64,000 nt of DNA. Origin: Pseudoponticoccus marisrubri (GTDB lineage: Bacteria > Pseudomonadota > Alphaproteobacteria > Rhodobacterales > Rhodobacteraceae). The first letter of the stretch is position 1, and every line of letters starts with the position of its first letter. The stretch covers positions 94,305 to 158,304 of the forward strand of contig NZ_LPXO01000010.1 in NCBI RefSeq assembly GCF_001482405.1, read 5' to 3'. The notes beneath the pieces are model-generated. The model searched no databases. It worked only from the letters and a program-made list of their open reading frames with translations, and was not told the DNA's origin. Below, piece by piece: positions 43,731 through 52,009 of the stretch. The position numbers and the translations under genes were made by a program.

Positions 43731-44569
43731 CCTTTCCTTATCCCGACACCGCCACATGGCGCGAGATCCCGATCTTCGATGAGCTGACCTCGCATGACGT
43801 GGCCGCCGCCGTGGCGGCCGGCGCGCATGTGATCGTCCCCTTCGGCGCGACCGAGCAGCATGCCGGCCACCTGCCGCTGGGCACCGACACCTATCAGAGC
43901 GTCGACATCGCGCGCCGCGCGGCGGCGACGCTGATGCGCGAGGGCGTGCCCCTGCTGGTCGGCCCGGCCGTGCCCTTCGGCCCCTCGGCGGTGCAGAGCG
44001 AAAGTCCGATCGACTTTCCCGGCTCGGTCTATGTCTCGCATGCCACGCTGTTGTCGCTGACCCGCGACATCTGCCACGAGCTGGCCCGCCAGGGATTCAA
44101 GGTGATTTACCTCGTCTGTGGCCATGCCGAGAGCGACCCGGTCCTGCAGATCGCCGCCAAGGAGGTCTCGGAAGAGACCGACGCCTCGGTGCTGTCGGTG
44201 CAATGGCTGATCGGCACCCAGCCCGAATACGGCACGGTCAAGCGCGCCCCCGGCTCGCAGGGGCATGCGGGCGAGGGCGAGACCGCGCGCATGCTGGCTT
44301 CGGCCCCGCACCTGGTGCGCCCGCACAAGTATGTCAGCTATCGCCCGGCACTGCCCGCCGACCCGGCCGCGCATGACAAGATGCCCTATCTCGGCGGCGC
44401 GATCGGCCGGTACAAATACCCGCCGCATGTCTTCGAGGGGTTCGAGGACGGGCTCTGGGGCGATCCCGAATACGCCACCGCCGAAAGCGGCGAGGCCTAT
44501 TACGAGATCATCGACCGGTGGCTTTGCGACGTGATCCGCAAGGAACGCGCGCTCTGGGGCGCGGCATGA
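43727..44569 (+). CDS. Creatininase-family protein, first of a tandem pair
   Basis: A 280-residue creatinine-amidohydrolase-fold protein. The metal-binding residues are visible: Glu and His in GATEQHAGHLPLGTD, the Asp of the same segment, and His and Glu in VCGHAESD. The His-x-Glu pair matches creatininase rather than the HGGN form of MftE-type members. It likely opens a cyclic amide ring or hydrolyses an amide. It overlaps the amidohydrolase stop and its own paralogue downstream, each by 4 bases, so the three are translationally coupled. Confidence 0.88.
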   Translation: MTFPYPDTATWREIPIFDELTSHDVAAAVAAGAHVIVPFGATEQHAGHLPLGTDTYQSVDIARRAAATLMREGVPLLVGPAVPFGPSAVQSESPIDFPGSVYVSHATLLSLTRDICHELARQGFKVIYLVCGHAESDPVLQIAAKEVSEETDASVLSVQWLIGTQPEYGTVKRAPGSQGHAGEGETARMLASAPHLVRPHKYVSYRPALPADPAAHDKMPYLGGAIGRYKYPPHVFEGFEDGLWGDPEYATAESGEAYYEIIDRWLCDVIRKERALWGAA

Positions 44570-45414
44570 CCGGCGCCGCCCCCGACCATCGCGCGGTGCC
44601 CAGCTTCGACGAGATGACCTCGGTCGAGGTGGGCGCGGCGATCGACGCCAATGCGGTGATCCTGGTCTCGCTGGGTGCGACCGAGCAGCACGGCGCTCAC
44701 CTGCCGCTGGGCGCCGACACGATGCAGGGGATCGAGCTGGCCCGGCGCACCGTGGCGCGGCTGCAGGCCGAGGGGCACCCGGCCATCGTCGGCCCGGCGA
44801 TCCCCTTCGGGCCGCGCGGCTTCCTGTCCGAGACGCCGATCAAGCTGCCCGGCAACGTGAACCTGAGCGCCCGCACCTTCATGCGGGTGCTGGAAGAGGT
44901 CGGCCGCGAGATCATCGACCAGGGCTTTCGCCGGGTCTATTTCCTGGGCTTCCATGCCGAGAGCGACGCGCCGATGCAGATCGTCGCCAAGACGCTTTGC
45001 GAAAGCACACAGGCCAATGTGGTGACGCTGAACTGGCTGGTCGGCGCCCGTCCGCGGTACTCGAAATTCATGGAGGCCAAGGCGCAGGACGGTCATGGCG
45101 GCGAGGGCGAGACCTGCCGCATGCTGGCCACCGCCCCGCACCTGTGCCGCATGGACAAGGCCGCACCGTGGCACCCGACAGTGCCGCAGGACCGGCCCGA
45201 CGCGGACGCGCTGCCCTATCTCGGCGGCGGGGTCGGCCGCTACAAGATGGCCGAACCCTATTTCGAGGGCTTCACCTCCGGCATCACGGGCGATCCGCAG
45301 CTGGCCACCGCGGACCGGGGCGAGCTGGTCTATGACATCATGACCGGCTGGCTGGCCGACGTGATCCGGCACGACCTGGCCGGCAGCGAGGATTTCAGCC
45401 GCTCCGAGCTGTGA
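44566..45414 (+). CDS. Creatininase-family protein, second of a tandem pair
   Basis: A 282-residue paralogue of the preceding protein, with GATEQHGAHLPLGAD and GFHAESD carrying the same metal ligands, plus NLSARTF and GGEGETCRML. The tandem pair could be a heteromeric enzyme (creatininase is an oligomer) or two enzymes acting on successive amide bonds. It is the last gene of the operon, and its end faces the convergent GST-like gene. Confidence 0.88.
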   Translation: MTGAAPDHRAVPSFDEMTSVEVGAAIDANAVILVSLGATEQHGAHLPLGADTMQGIELARRTVARLQAEGHPAIVGPAIPFGPRGFLSETPIKLPGNVNLSARTFMRVLEEVGREIIDQGFRRVYFLGFHAESDAPMQIVAKTLCESTQANVVTLNWLVGARPRYSKFMEAKAQDGHGGEGETCRMLATAPHLCRMDKAAPWHPTVPQDRPDADALPYLGGGVGRYKMAEPYFEGFTSGITGDPQLATADRGELVYDIMTGWLADVIRHDLAGSEDFSRSEL

Positions 45415-45459
45415 GGCCCGGCATGTTCGGGGCCGCACGGCCTGACCCGAGCCGCCCGC

Positions 45460-46068
45460 TCACCCCGCCAGTGTGGCCATCTCGCGGGCGGTGACGGCGG
45501 CGACGGCGGGGCGTGCGGCGCAGCGGCGGATCCAGTCGCGGATCGCGGGGCGGTCGGGTATGGCCTCGGGCATCACGTGGAACGGGCTCGACAGCAGCAG
45601 GTCGACGGCGGTGTAGCGCGCCCCCAGCAGGTAGGGCCCCCGGGCCAGCGCCGCCTCCAGCCGGGCCGTGACCGCGCCCATGTCGCGGAAGGTGGCGCGC
45701 AGCACCGGGTGGTCGCAGCCGGCCTCGTCCAGGACCAGCACCGGCTCCATCACGCCCTGGTAGTAGAACAGCCAGCCCAGGAAGGCGCCGCGCTGCGGAT
45801 CGCCCACCGGGCAGCCCATCCCCGCCTCGGGGAAGCGGTCGGTCAGGTAGGTGAGGATGGCGCCCCGCTCGGACAGCGCGTCGGTGCCGTCGACCAGGTA
45901 GGGCACCTTGCCCTCGGGATGGGGATTGCGCGGATCCGGCCCGCCGCTGCCGTCGCGGCGCGTGACCGCGACCTCGCACAGCTCGATCCGGTCGGTCAGG
46001 CCCATCTCCTCGATCAGCACGAGCAGCGTGGTCGAGCGGGAAAAGGGCGCGTGGTAGAGGGTCGGCAT
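45460..46068 (-). CDS. Glutathione S-transferase-like protein
   Basis: A 202-residue protein with an N-terminal thioredoxin-like half (LYHAPFSRSTTLLVLIEE, cis-Pro in GKVPYLV, ALSERGAILTYL) and an all-helical C-terminal half (GPYLLGARYTAVDLLLSSPF). Probable cytosolic glutathione conjugation or thiol chemistry. ATG 46068 is preferred over 46074 by spacing from AGGAGA. It is divergent from a WYL-domain regulator that may control it. Confidence 0.85.
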   Translation of the reverse strand: MPTLYHAPFSRSTTLLVLIEEMGLTDRIELCEVAVTRRDGSGGPDPRNPHPEGKVPYLVDGTDALSERGAILTYLTDRFPEAGMGCPVGDPQRGAFLGWLFYYQGVMEPVLVLDEAGCDHPVLRATFRDMGAVTARLEAALARGPYLLGARYTAVDLLLSSPFHVMPEAIPDRPAIRDWIRRCAARPAVAAVTAREMATLAG

Positions 46069-46114
46069 GGTCATGTCTCCTGTCAAAGCGTGTGGGCTTG
46101 CCATAGCGCCCCCC

Positions 46115-46135
46115 TGCTGACAGTTTGCGTCAGCA
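46115..46135. promoter_or_regulatory. Inverted repeat overlapping the start of the WYL regulator
   Basis: TGCTGAC (46115-46121) and GTCAGCA (46129-46135) form a perfect 7-base inverted repeat around 7 bases. Its last base is the A of the regulator's ATG. A protein bound here would block its own translation start and the divergent GST promoter region. Confidence 0.5.
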
Positions 46136-46821
46136 TGGCCCGGACCGACCGCCTGATGCGCCTGATGGATGCGCTGCGCCGCCTGCCCGCCCCGGTCACC
46201 GCGGCGCGGCTGGCCGAGGAGACCGGCGTCTCGCGCCGCCAGCTCTATCGCGACATCGCCACGCTGCGCGCCGGCGGCGCGCTGATCGACGGCGCGGCGG
46301 GCGTGGGCTATGCGCTGACCGAGGATCCCGCCCTGCCGCCGCAGAGCTTCTCGCGGCTGGAGATCGAGGCGCTGGTCCTGGCCGTGGGCGAGCTGCGCCA
46401 GACCGGCGACGCGGCGCTCGAGGCGGCGGGCCGGGCGGCGCTGGCCCGGATCATCGCGACGCTGGACGATGCGCGGGCGCGCCAGGCCCTGCACACGGTG
46501 CTGCGCAGCTTCCGCCCGCCGCCCGCACCGGTGCCGCATGTGGTGGAGATGGCGCTGCTGCGGCAGGCCTGCTGGGAGGAGCTGGCGCTGGACGTCACCT
46601 ATCGCGACCTGCGCGGCCGGGTGAGCGAGCGCGAGCTCTGGCCGCTGGGGATCAGCTATGCCGAGGGGGCGCTGAAGCTCCTGGCCTGGTGCTGCCTGCG
46701 GCAGGACTGGCGCATCTTCCACGTGCCGGGGCTGGAGCGGGCGGTGCTGAACGGCCGCAGCTTCCGGCCGCGCCGCGTGGGGCTGTTGCGCGACTACGCC
46801 GCCCGGGGACAGGCGATGTGA
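46135..46821 (+). CDS. YafY-like transcriptional regulator (HTH plus WYL-type domain)
   Basis: A 228-residue regulator with an N-terminal helix-turn-helix (TAARLAEETGVSRRQLYRDI, then ATLRAGGALI) and a C-terminal region resembling the WYL ligand-sensing domain (LWPLGISYAEGALKLLAWCC, then LRQDWRIF). It is shorter than many family members and lacks the usual C-terminal extension. Divergent from the GST-like gene, from which it is 66 bases away. Confidence 0.85.
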   Translation: MARTDRLMRLMDALRRLPAPVTAARLAEETGVSRRQLYRDIATLRAGGALIDGAAGVGYALTEDPALPPQSFSRLEIEALVLAVGELRQTGDAALEAAGRAALARIIATLDDARARQALHTVLRSFRPPPAPVPHVVEMALLRQACWEELALDVTYRDLRGRVSERELWPLGISYAEGALKLLAWCCLRQDWRIFHVPGLERAVLNGRSFRPRRVGLLRDYAARGQAM

Positions 46822-46871
46822 AAACCGCGCGGGCGGGCTACCTGACGGGGGTCCACAGCCCGGAGGCCCGC

Positions 46872-47270
46872 ATGACCCGCCACAGCACCGTCGACCTGAG
46901 CGATCTTGCCCTGCAGACCGAGATCGGAACCTATGGCCCGGGCGACGTGGTGCCGGACACGCACCTGCTCGACCTGACCCTGACGCTCGATCCCGGTTTC
47001 GTGCTGGTGCCGGGGGACGGGATGGAGCATGTGTTCGACTATGACCCGCTGATCGCCGAGATCGACCGGCTGGCCCGCGACGGCCCCTACGAGACGCAGG
47101 AATGGCTGATGACCCGCATCGCCGCCGCCTGCGCCCGCCACCCCGAGATCACCGCCATCGACCTGCGCCTGCGCAAACGCCCGGTGCTGAACGGCTCGGG
47201 CACGCTGGGCATGCGGCTGGTGCTGGAAGGCGCCCCCCTGGCCGCCCTCGCCCGGGGCGGGGCGGGGTAG
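46872..47270 (+). CDS. Dihydroneopterin aldolase-like protein (FolB family)
   Basis: A 132-residue protein resembling FolB: VDLSDLALQTEIGTY near the N-terminus, DTHLLDLTLTLD, and a C-terminal ITAIDLRLRKRPVLNGSGTLG. The start at 46872 is set by GGAGG. FolB converts dihydroneopterin to hydroxymethyldihydropterin, but paralogues with other roles exist and nothing nearby belongs to folate synthesis. Some FolB catalytic positions cannot be confirmed by eye. Confidence 0.75.
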   Translation: MTRHSTVDLSDLALQTEIGTYGPGDVVPDTHLLDLTLTLDPGFVLVPGDGMEHVFDYDPLIAEIDRLARDGPYETQEWLMTRIAAACARHPEITAIDLRLRKRPVLNGSGTLGMRLVLEGAPLAALARGGAG

Positions 47271-47679
47271 GGGGGCGCTAGGCCGCAGGCCCGCAGGGAT
47301 CAGTGGGGCGGTGTTTTTTTGGCGGTCACGTTGCCAGGGGCTTTGTTGGTGGGACGTTCAGATGGGCAGGCAGGAGGTGATGGTCCGGTCCGCGATGCAC
47401 CGCAGTCTGGTGTGTGAGACAAATCCGCCGTTTGAAACTTGCAAGTCAATGCCTGGCTTTCGGCGTCGCAAGCAAATAGCACCTGAAGTCAACTATGACA
47501 CAGCTCGAAATTATAAAATTCTGGAAATATCGGGGAAAAACCGCTGATGGGCGAGGACATCTGGCTTGACCAAATGACGCCGTGTTGTAAAAAGATAGTG
47601 GCTGTCAGAACATTAACTATAAGTCGAAATAATCTCAAGCCAAAGTCCCCGTTGTTGTAAAGTCCGAAAGGTGGAGTTC
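47271..47679. other. Gene-free region with falling GC content
   Basis: About 400 bases with no convincing gene on either strand. It starts GC-rich and contains a T7 run at about 47313-47319 that could end transcription from the FolB-like gene. From about 47400 it is clearly more AT-rich than the rest of the window and leads into the orphan gene at 47680. Possibly the flank of acquired DNA. Confidence 0.5.
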
Positions 47680-48225
47680 ATGAAGAAACAGCTATTTGCG
47701 GCATTGGTTTTTCTAGCCAGCGCCAACATTGCCCTTGCTCAGGAAGAGAGTGCGACCGATCTTTCGCGCTACGAACTGTTCGAGGAAGGTCAGACAATAA
47801 AAACCCTGACCGACCTTCAAGATATGGAAGACCGTTACAAGTCACTTGTAGCCGATGGGAATTGTACAGATGCGCTTCCTGCGATTGTAGAGTTTTACGA
47901 AGCTGCAAATCACGTATCGAACCTGATTAGGCGCGGCAATGAACCCTACTACGATGCAAGACGAGACGATCAAAAAGCCATAGCCCGAGATCGTTCTCTT
48001 CTGAATGAACTGGTTGTCGCCGAAAACACTTTCAATAATTTGATAAGACAAAGAAACCGTGCGTGGGTAGAAGAGGCAAAGTGCCTTCTGTCGACGGGTG
48101 AAAAGCAAGAAGCTGTTGTCCGCCTTTACCGCGCCCTCGACTACATTGACGGGGAAGACCTAAGGCTTTGGGAGGAGGCTCGCAGGCTGCTTTGGGCAGA
48201 AGTAGGTTTTAGCGGGAATAACTAG
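47680..48225 (+). CDS. Hypothetical secreted protein, AT-rich orphan
   Basis: A 181-residue protein I do not recognise. It has a clear Sec signal (MKKQLFAALVFLASANIALA, then QEE). The mature part is charged and mainly helical, with two cysteines (in GNCTD and AKCLL) that could form a disulfide, and repeated Tyr/Glu/Arg-rich helices suggesting a tetratricopeptide-like helical hairpin, though no repeat consensus is certain. The upstream AAAGGTGGAG supports ATG 47680, with GTG 47671 as an alternative. Codon and base use differ from its neighbours, which suggests horizontal acquisition. Confidence 0.7.
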   Translation: MKKQLFAALVFLASANIALAQEESATDLSRYELFEEGQTIKTLTDLQDMEDRYKSLVADGNCTDALPAIVEFYEAANHVSNLIRRGNEPYYDARRDDQKAIARDRSLLNELVVAENTFNNLIRQRNRAWVEEAKCLLSTGEKQEAVVRLYRALDYIDGEDLRLWEEARRLLWAEVGFSGNN

Positions 48226-48504
48226 GTTTGGCACGGTGGATGTCCTATAGCGTAGGTGTTTTCCCTCTTGGCCGACATTGGTGTGCTTGGCAGCATCCGT
48301 TAGATTGGTTTCGATGCCGCCGTTCGCCGCGACGGCCTTGATGTCATCACCGACCGCGTTTAGCTGCACCTCGCCGCGATCCATGACCGATCATGCCGTG
48401 CACAGCGGCGCCACCCCAATAGATGACTCCGATCAACACGTTCACGAAATCCGATATGTCTGCTAGGGCGGCGGGTGGATGGGGTGTTGGGATGCGAGGG
48501 GTCC
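48226..48504. other. Intergenic region, possibly a gene remnant on the reverse strand
   Basis: No complete gene. On the reverse strand a 74-codon open frame (complement 48160-48384) runs through this stretch with mixed composition, but it has no recognised domain and overlaps the orphan gene. It may be a decayed fragment of acquired DNA. The last 40 bases precede the CPBP protease gene. Confidence 0.35.
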
Positions 48505-49308
48505 ATGTCCGGTCGAACCATTGCGGTGTTTCTGTGTCTCACCTTCCTGCTCACCTGGGCGATCATCGGGGCCTATGTGCTGGCGCCGGGCTGGGCGGCG
48601 GGGTGGTTCGGCGAGATCAGCGGGGCGCATCCGCTCTTCTTCCTGGCCACCTGGTCTCCGGCGCTGGCCGCCATTGCGCTGGTGCTGGCGCAGGGGGGGC
48701 GTGCGGGGCTGGGGCGGTTCCTGTCGCGGCTGGGGCTCTGGCGGGCGCCGGCGGGCTGGGTCGCCTTCGTGCTGCTCGGCGTGCCGCTCGTCTTCGTGGC
48801 GGGCTCGCTGTTGAAGGGCGGGCCGGTGCTGGCGCCGCTGCCGCCCGAGGGGGCAGGGGCGATGGTCGGCGTCCTGCTGATGATGCTGTTTCTCGGACCC
48901 ATCGAGGAGCTGGGCTGGCGCGGCGTGCTGCAACCGCTGCTGCAACGCCACGTGGCGCCGCTGGGCGCGGGGATGCTGGTGGGCGCGATCTGGGGGATCT
49001 GGCACCTGCCGGCCTTCTTCCTTGCGGGCACCGTCTTTGGCGGCTGGAACTTCCTGCCCTTCTTCCTTGGCAACGTGGTGCTGGGCGTGCTGGTCACGCC
49101 GCTTCTGAACCGCACCGGCGGCAGCCTGCTCTGGCCGATGCTGTTCCACTGGCAGCTGATCAACCCGTTCTGGCCCGATGCGCAGCCCTGGGACAGCTGG
49201 ATCCTGCTGGCCCTCGCCCTGGTCATGGTCTGGCTGCACCGTGACACGATGTTCACGCGGGCGGGTGCGGTGACGGAGCCGATCCCGCCCCGCCAGACCC
49301 GCTCATAA
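48505..49308 (+). CDS. CPBP-family intramembrane metalloprotease-like protein
   Basis: A 267-residue membrane protein with about eight helices and the CPBP (Abi) motifs: the Glu-Glu pair in GPIEELGWRG, His in WGIWHLPAFF, and His in LFHWQLINPF. Family members are Rce1-like proteases involved in processing small peptides or in self-immunity to bacteriocins. The start at 48505 is supported by GAGGGGTCC. There is no obvious operon partner. Confidence 0.88.
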   Translation: MSGRTIAVFLCLTFLLTWAIIGAYVLAPGWAAGWFGEISGAHPLFFLATWSPALAAIALVLAQGGRAGLGRFLSRLGLWRAPAGWVAFVLLGVPLVFVAGSLLKGGPVLAPLPPEGAGAMVGVLLMMLFLGPIEELGWRGVLQPLLQRHVAPLGAGMLVGAIWGIWHLPAFFLAGTVFGGWNFLPFFLGNVVLGVLVTPLLNRTGGSLLWPMLFHWQLINPFWPDAQPWDSWILLALALVMVWLHRDTMFTRAGAVTEPIPPRQTRS

Positions 49309-49316
49309 AAACACGT

Positions 49317-49328
49317 TTCATTCATGAA
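49317..49328. promoter_or_regulatory. Weak candidate site for the island IclR regulator
   Basis: TTCATTCATGAA is an inverted repeat (TTCAT-N2-ATGAA) located 50 bases upstream of the lactonase-like gene. It shares half-sites with the stronger motif at 50235 and 56293, but the spacing differs. Confidence 0.35.
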
Positions 49329-49379
49329 TATCCGCGCTAGGCTGGCCGCAGCCGGCCACGCCCGAGACGCGGAGGATTC

Positions 49380-50219
49380 ATGCATATCGTCGACACCCAC
49401 CTGCACCTGGTCTATCCCGACCGCTTTGCCTATCCCTGGATCGAGGAGGTGCCGCCGCTGCAGGGCGCCTGGACGGCCGAGGCCTATTTCGACCGGGCCG
49501 TGCCCCTCGGGATCTCTGCCGCGCTGCACATGGAGGTGGACGTGGCCGAGGCGCAGATCGCCGAGGAGAGCCGCTTCATGGCCGGGGTGCATCCGCGCAT
49601 CGCCGGGGTGATCGCCGCCTGCCGGCCCGAGCGGGCGGATTTCGCGGAGCAGCTCGACCGGTTGAGCGACCTCGCGGCGCTGCGCGGGCTGCGGCGGGTG
49701 CTGCACGTGGTGCCGGACGATGTCTCGCAGTCGGAGACCTTCCGCGCCAATATCGCCGCGCTCGCCGCGCGGGGGCTGAGCTTCGATCTCTGCGTGCGGG
49801 CCGACCAGCTGCCGCTGGCCATCGCGCTGGCCGATGCCGCGCCCGACACGGTGATGGTGCTGGATCATTGCGGCGTGCCCACGATGCAGCCGGAGGATTT
49901 CGACCGCTGGGCCGGGGATGTCGCGGACCTCGCCCGGCGCGGCAATGTCATGGGCAAGATCAGCGGCGTGATCGCTTATGGTGGCGAGGGCCCGCCAGAG
50001 CAGCGCCTGCGCCCCTATGTCGAGCATATGGTGGCCTGTTTCGGCTGGGACCGGCTGGTCTGGGGCTCGGACCACCCGGTCTGCACGCTGGGCGCGCCGC
50101 TCGAGGACTGGGTCGCCACCACGCATCGCCTGCTGGAAGGGTGCAGCGAGGCCGAGGTGGCGGCGCTGCTGCACCGCAATGCGCAGCGCATCTACCGGCT
50201 GGGCGAAATCGAGTCTTGA
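49380..50219 (+). CDS. Amidohydrolase-2 family TIM-barrel hydrolase (sugar lactonase-like)
   Basis: A 279-residue metal-dependent hydrolase beginning MHIVDTHLHLVYPDRF, with PWIEE, GVHPRIAGVIAA, VMVLDHCGVPTM, GKISGVI and WGSDHPVC. This architecture is typical of L-fuconolactone and other sugar-acid lactonases and of PDC lactonase. It probably hydrolyses a lactone formed during sugar oxidation. It opens the 49.4-55.4 kb run of genes on this strand. A second, unrelated lactonase-like protein is encoded at 54284. Confidence 0.87.
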   Translation: MHIVDTHLHLVYPDRFAYPWIEEVPPLQGAWTAEAYFDRAVPLGISAALHMEVDVAEAQIAEESRFMAGVHPRIAGVIAACRPERADFAEQLDRLSDLAALRGLRRVLHVVPDDVSQSETFRANIAALAARGLSFDLCVRADQLPLAIALADAAPDTVMVLDHCGVPTMQPEDFDRWAGDVADLARRGNVMGKISGVIAYGGEGPPEQRLRPYVEHMVACFGWDRLVWGSDHPVCTLGAPLEDWVATTHRLLEGCSEAEVAALLHRNAQRIYRLGEIES

Positions 50220-50234
50220 AAAAACCATCCATTG

Positions 50235-50252
50235 ATGAAAAGATCATTCATA
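50235..50252. promoter_or_regulatory. Probable IclR operator, copy 1
   Basis: ATGAAAAGATCATTCATA, with the inverted half-sites ATGAA and TTCAT. The same 18 bases with two pyrimidine changes occur at 56293-56310, before the ABC binding-protein gene. This copy precedes the MaoC/CoA-transferase operon. Confidence 0.7.
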
Positions 50253-50268
50253 TAAGAAAGACACACCG

Positions 50269-50300
50269 CCTGGCCCGGGGGAGGTCCGGGCGGTGCCAGG
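50269..50300 (+). other. 5'-leader stem-loop before the MaoC gene
   Basis: CCTGGC (50269-50274) pairs with GCCAGG (50295-50300), enclosing an inner CCCGG/CCGGG stem. It lies between the operator and the ribosome-binding site of the MaoC-like gene, so it may affect mRNA stability or initiation. No known riboswitch pattern is recognised. Confidence 0.4.
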
Positions 50301-50315
50301 CCCGGGAGGAGCCGC

Positions 50316-50864
50316 ATGACCCGTTTCCCGCCGACCGTGGGCGTCTCGTCCACGCACCCCGCGACCATGCCCGGAGATCACGCCGAGATCCCGGTCTGGA
50401 ATGCCGAGAACTGGTTCTACGAGGACTGGCCGGTGGGGCAGAAGATCCGCTCGCTGCGCCGCACGATATCCGAGGGCGAGAGCCACCAGTTCAACATGCT
50501 GGTCACCGACATCCACCCTTACGTGCAGGACCAGATCTTTGCTGAGACCGAGGGGCTGTTCGGCAAGCGGCTGGTGGCCGGGGCCTTCGTCTTCTCGGCC
50601 GGGCTGGGGCTGGTGGCGACGAATTGCGTCAACGCGTTTTCCTACGGCTATGACAAGCTGCGCTTCATCAAGCCCACCTTCATCGGGGATTCGATCTACA
50701 CGATCCGCACCCACATGGAGAAACAGCCCAAATACGAGGATATGGGCCTGATCCGCGCCAGCTACGAGGTGTTCAAGAACGAGGGCGAGCTGGTGCTCTA
50801 CTGCGAGCATCTGCAGACGGTGACATATCGCGACCCCGCCACCGCCAAGGGGGGCGCCTCATGA
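50316..50864 (+). CDS. MaoC-like hotdog-fold protein, apparently missing the catalytic His
   Basis: A 182-residue MaoC-family protein. [21 protein letters not shown] and [10 protein letters not shown] match the window's second MaoC protein (63160-63612). Where that paralogue has D-x-x-P-x-H (GDFFPHHMD), this one reads DIHPYVQD, keeping Asp but with Val in place of the catalytic His. True R-hydratase activity is therefore doubtful; a binding, dehydratase-variant or thioesterase-like role is possible. It overlaps the CoA-transferase start by 4 bases. Confidence 0.85.
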   Translation: MTRFPPTVGVSSTHPATMPGDHAEIPVWNAENWFYEDWPVGQKIRSLRRTISEGESHQFNMLVTDIHPYVQDQIFAETEGLFGKRLVAGAFVFSAGLGLVATNCVNAFSYGYDKLRFIKPTFIGDSIYTIRTHMEKQPKYEDMGLIRASYEVFKNEGELVLYCEHLQTVTYRDPATAKGGAS

Positions 50865-52009
50865 CCGAGGCGCCGCTGGACGGTGTCGTGGTGCTCGACC
50901 TCAGCCAGTTCCTGTCGGGGCCTTACGCCACGCTGCGCCTGTCGGACCTGGGCGCGCGGGTCATCAAGGTCGAGCGGCCCGATGGCGGCGACCTGGCGCG
51001 GCGGCTCTACCTGTCCGATACCGAGATCGGCGGCGACAGCACGCTGTTCCACGCCATCAACCGCTCCAAGGAAAGCCTCGCGCTGAACTTCAAGGACGCC
51101 GGCGACATCGCCACGCTGAAGCGGCTGGTGGCGCAGGCCGACGTGGTGGTGCAGAACTTCCGCCCCGGCGTGGCGACGCGGCTGGGGATCGACTGCGCGT
51201 CCCTGCAGGCGGTCAATCCCGGGCTCGTCTATGCCACGATCTCGGGCTACGGGCCGGATGGGCCGTGGATGGGGCGCCCCGGGCAGGACCTGCTGGCGCA
51301 GGCGCGCTCGGGCGTGACCTGGCTGAACGGCGATGACGGGCAGGGGCCGGTGCCCTTCGGGCTGGCCATTGCCGACATGCTGGCCGGGGCCGCGGCGGCG
51401 CAGGGGATCCTTGCGGCGCTGGTGCGCAAGGGGATCACCGGGCAGGGCGCGCATGTCGAGACCTCGCTGCTGGAGGCGCTGCTGGATTACCAGTTCGAGG
51501 TGCTGACCACCTATCTCAATGACGGGCACAGGCCGCCGAAACGCGCCGCCACGCGCTCGGCCAATGCCTATGTCCCGGCGCCCTACGGGGTCTATGACAC
51601 GGCCGACGGGTACCTGGCGCTGGCCATGACGCCGATCCCGCGGCTGCGCGATTTGCTGGACCTGCCCGCGCTGGAGCGCTTTGCCGATCCCGCCACCTGG
51701 TTCGAGGAGCGCGACGCGATCAAGGCGATCCTGGCCGAGACCTTTGCCACGCGGCCCACGGCGCATTGGCTGTCGCTGCTGGAGCCGGCCGATATCTGGT
51801 GCGCCGAGGTGCTGGACTGGCCGGCCATGCTGGCCTCGGAGGGGTTCGTGTCGCGCGACATGCTGCAGACGGTGACGCGCGCCGACGGGGTGGCGCTGCG
51901 CACGACGCGCACGCCGCTGGTGATCGACGGGCAGCGCGCGCAGGACGGGCGCGCCGCGCCCCGCATCGGCGCCGACACGGCGCGCATCCGCGAGGAGTTC
52001 GGATTATGA
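50861..52009 (+). CDS. CaiB/BaiF family CoA-transferase, first of two flanking the signal-less binding protein
   Basis: A 382-residue class III CoA-transferase with [39 protein letters not shown], and the probable nucleophilic Asp in [13 protein letters not shown]. It is closely similar to the transferases at 14589 and 53124. Its stop overlaps the next ATG by 4 bases. By family it moves CoA from a donor such as succinyl-CoA or acetyl-CoA onto a carboxylic acid made by the lactonase or dehydratase enzymes of this island. Two copies around one partner gene hint at a heteromeric enzyme. Confidence 0.9.
   Translation: MTEAPLDGVVVLDLSQFLSGPYATLRLSDLGARVIKVERPDGGDLARRLYLSDTEIGGDSTLFHAINRSKESLALNFKDAGDIATLKRLVAQADVVVQNFRPGVATRLGIDCASLQAVNPGLVYATISGYGPDGPWMGRPGQDLLAQARSGVTWLNGDDGQGPVPFGLAIADMLAGAAAAQGILAALVRKGITGQGAHVETSLLEALLDYQFEVLTTYLNDGHRPPKRAATRSANAYVPAPYGVYDTADGYLALAMTPIPRLRDLLDLPALERFADPATWFEERDAIKAILAETFATRPTAHWLSLLEPADIWCAEVLDWPAMLASEGFVSRDMLQTVTRADGVALRTTRTPLVIDGQRAQDGRAAPRIGADTARIREEFGL

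Noticed and set aside
47300..47482. Short reverse open frame in the gene-free region
   Set aside because: No ribosome-binding site, no recognisable domain, odd composition.
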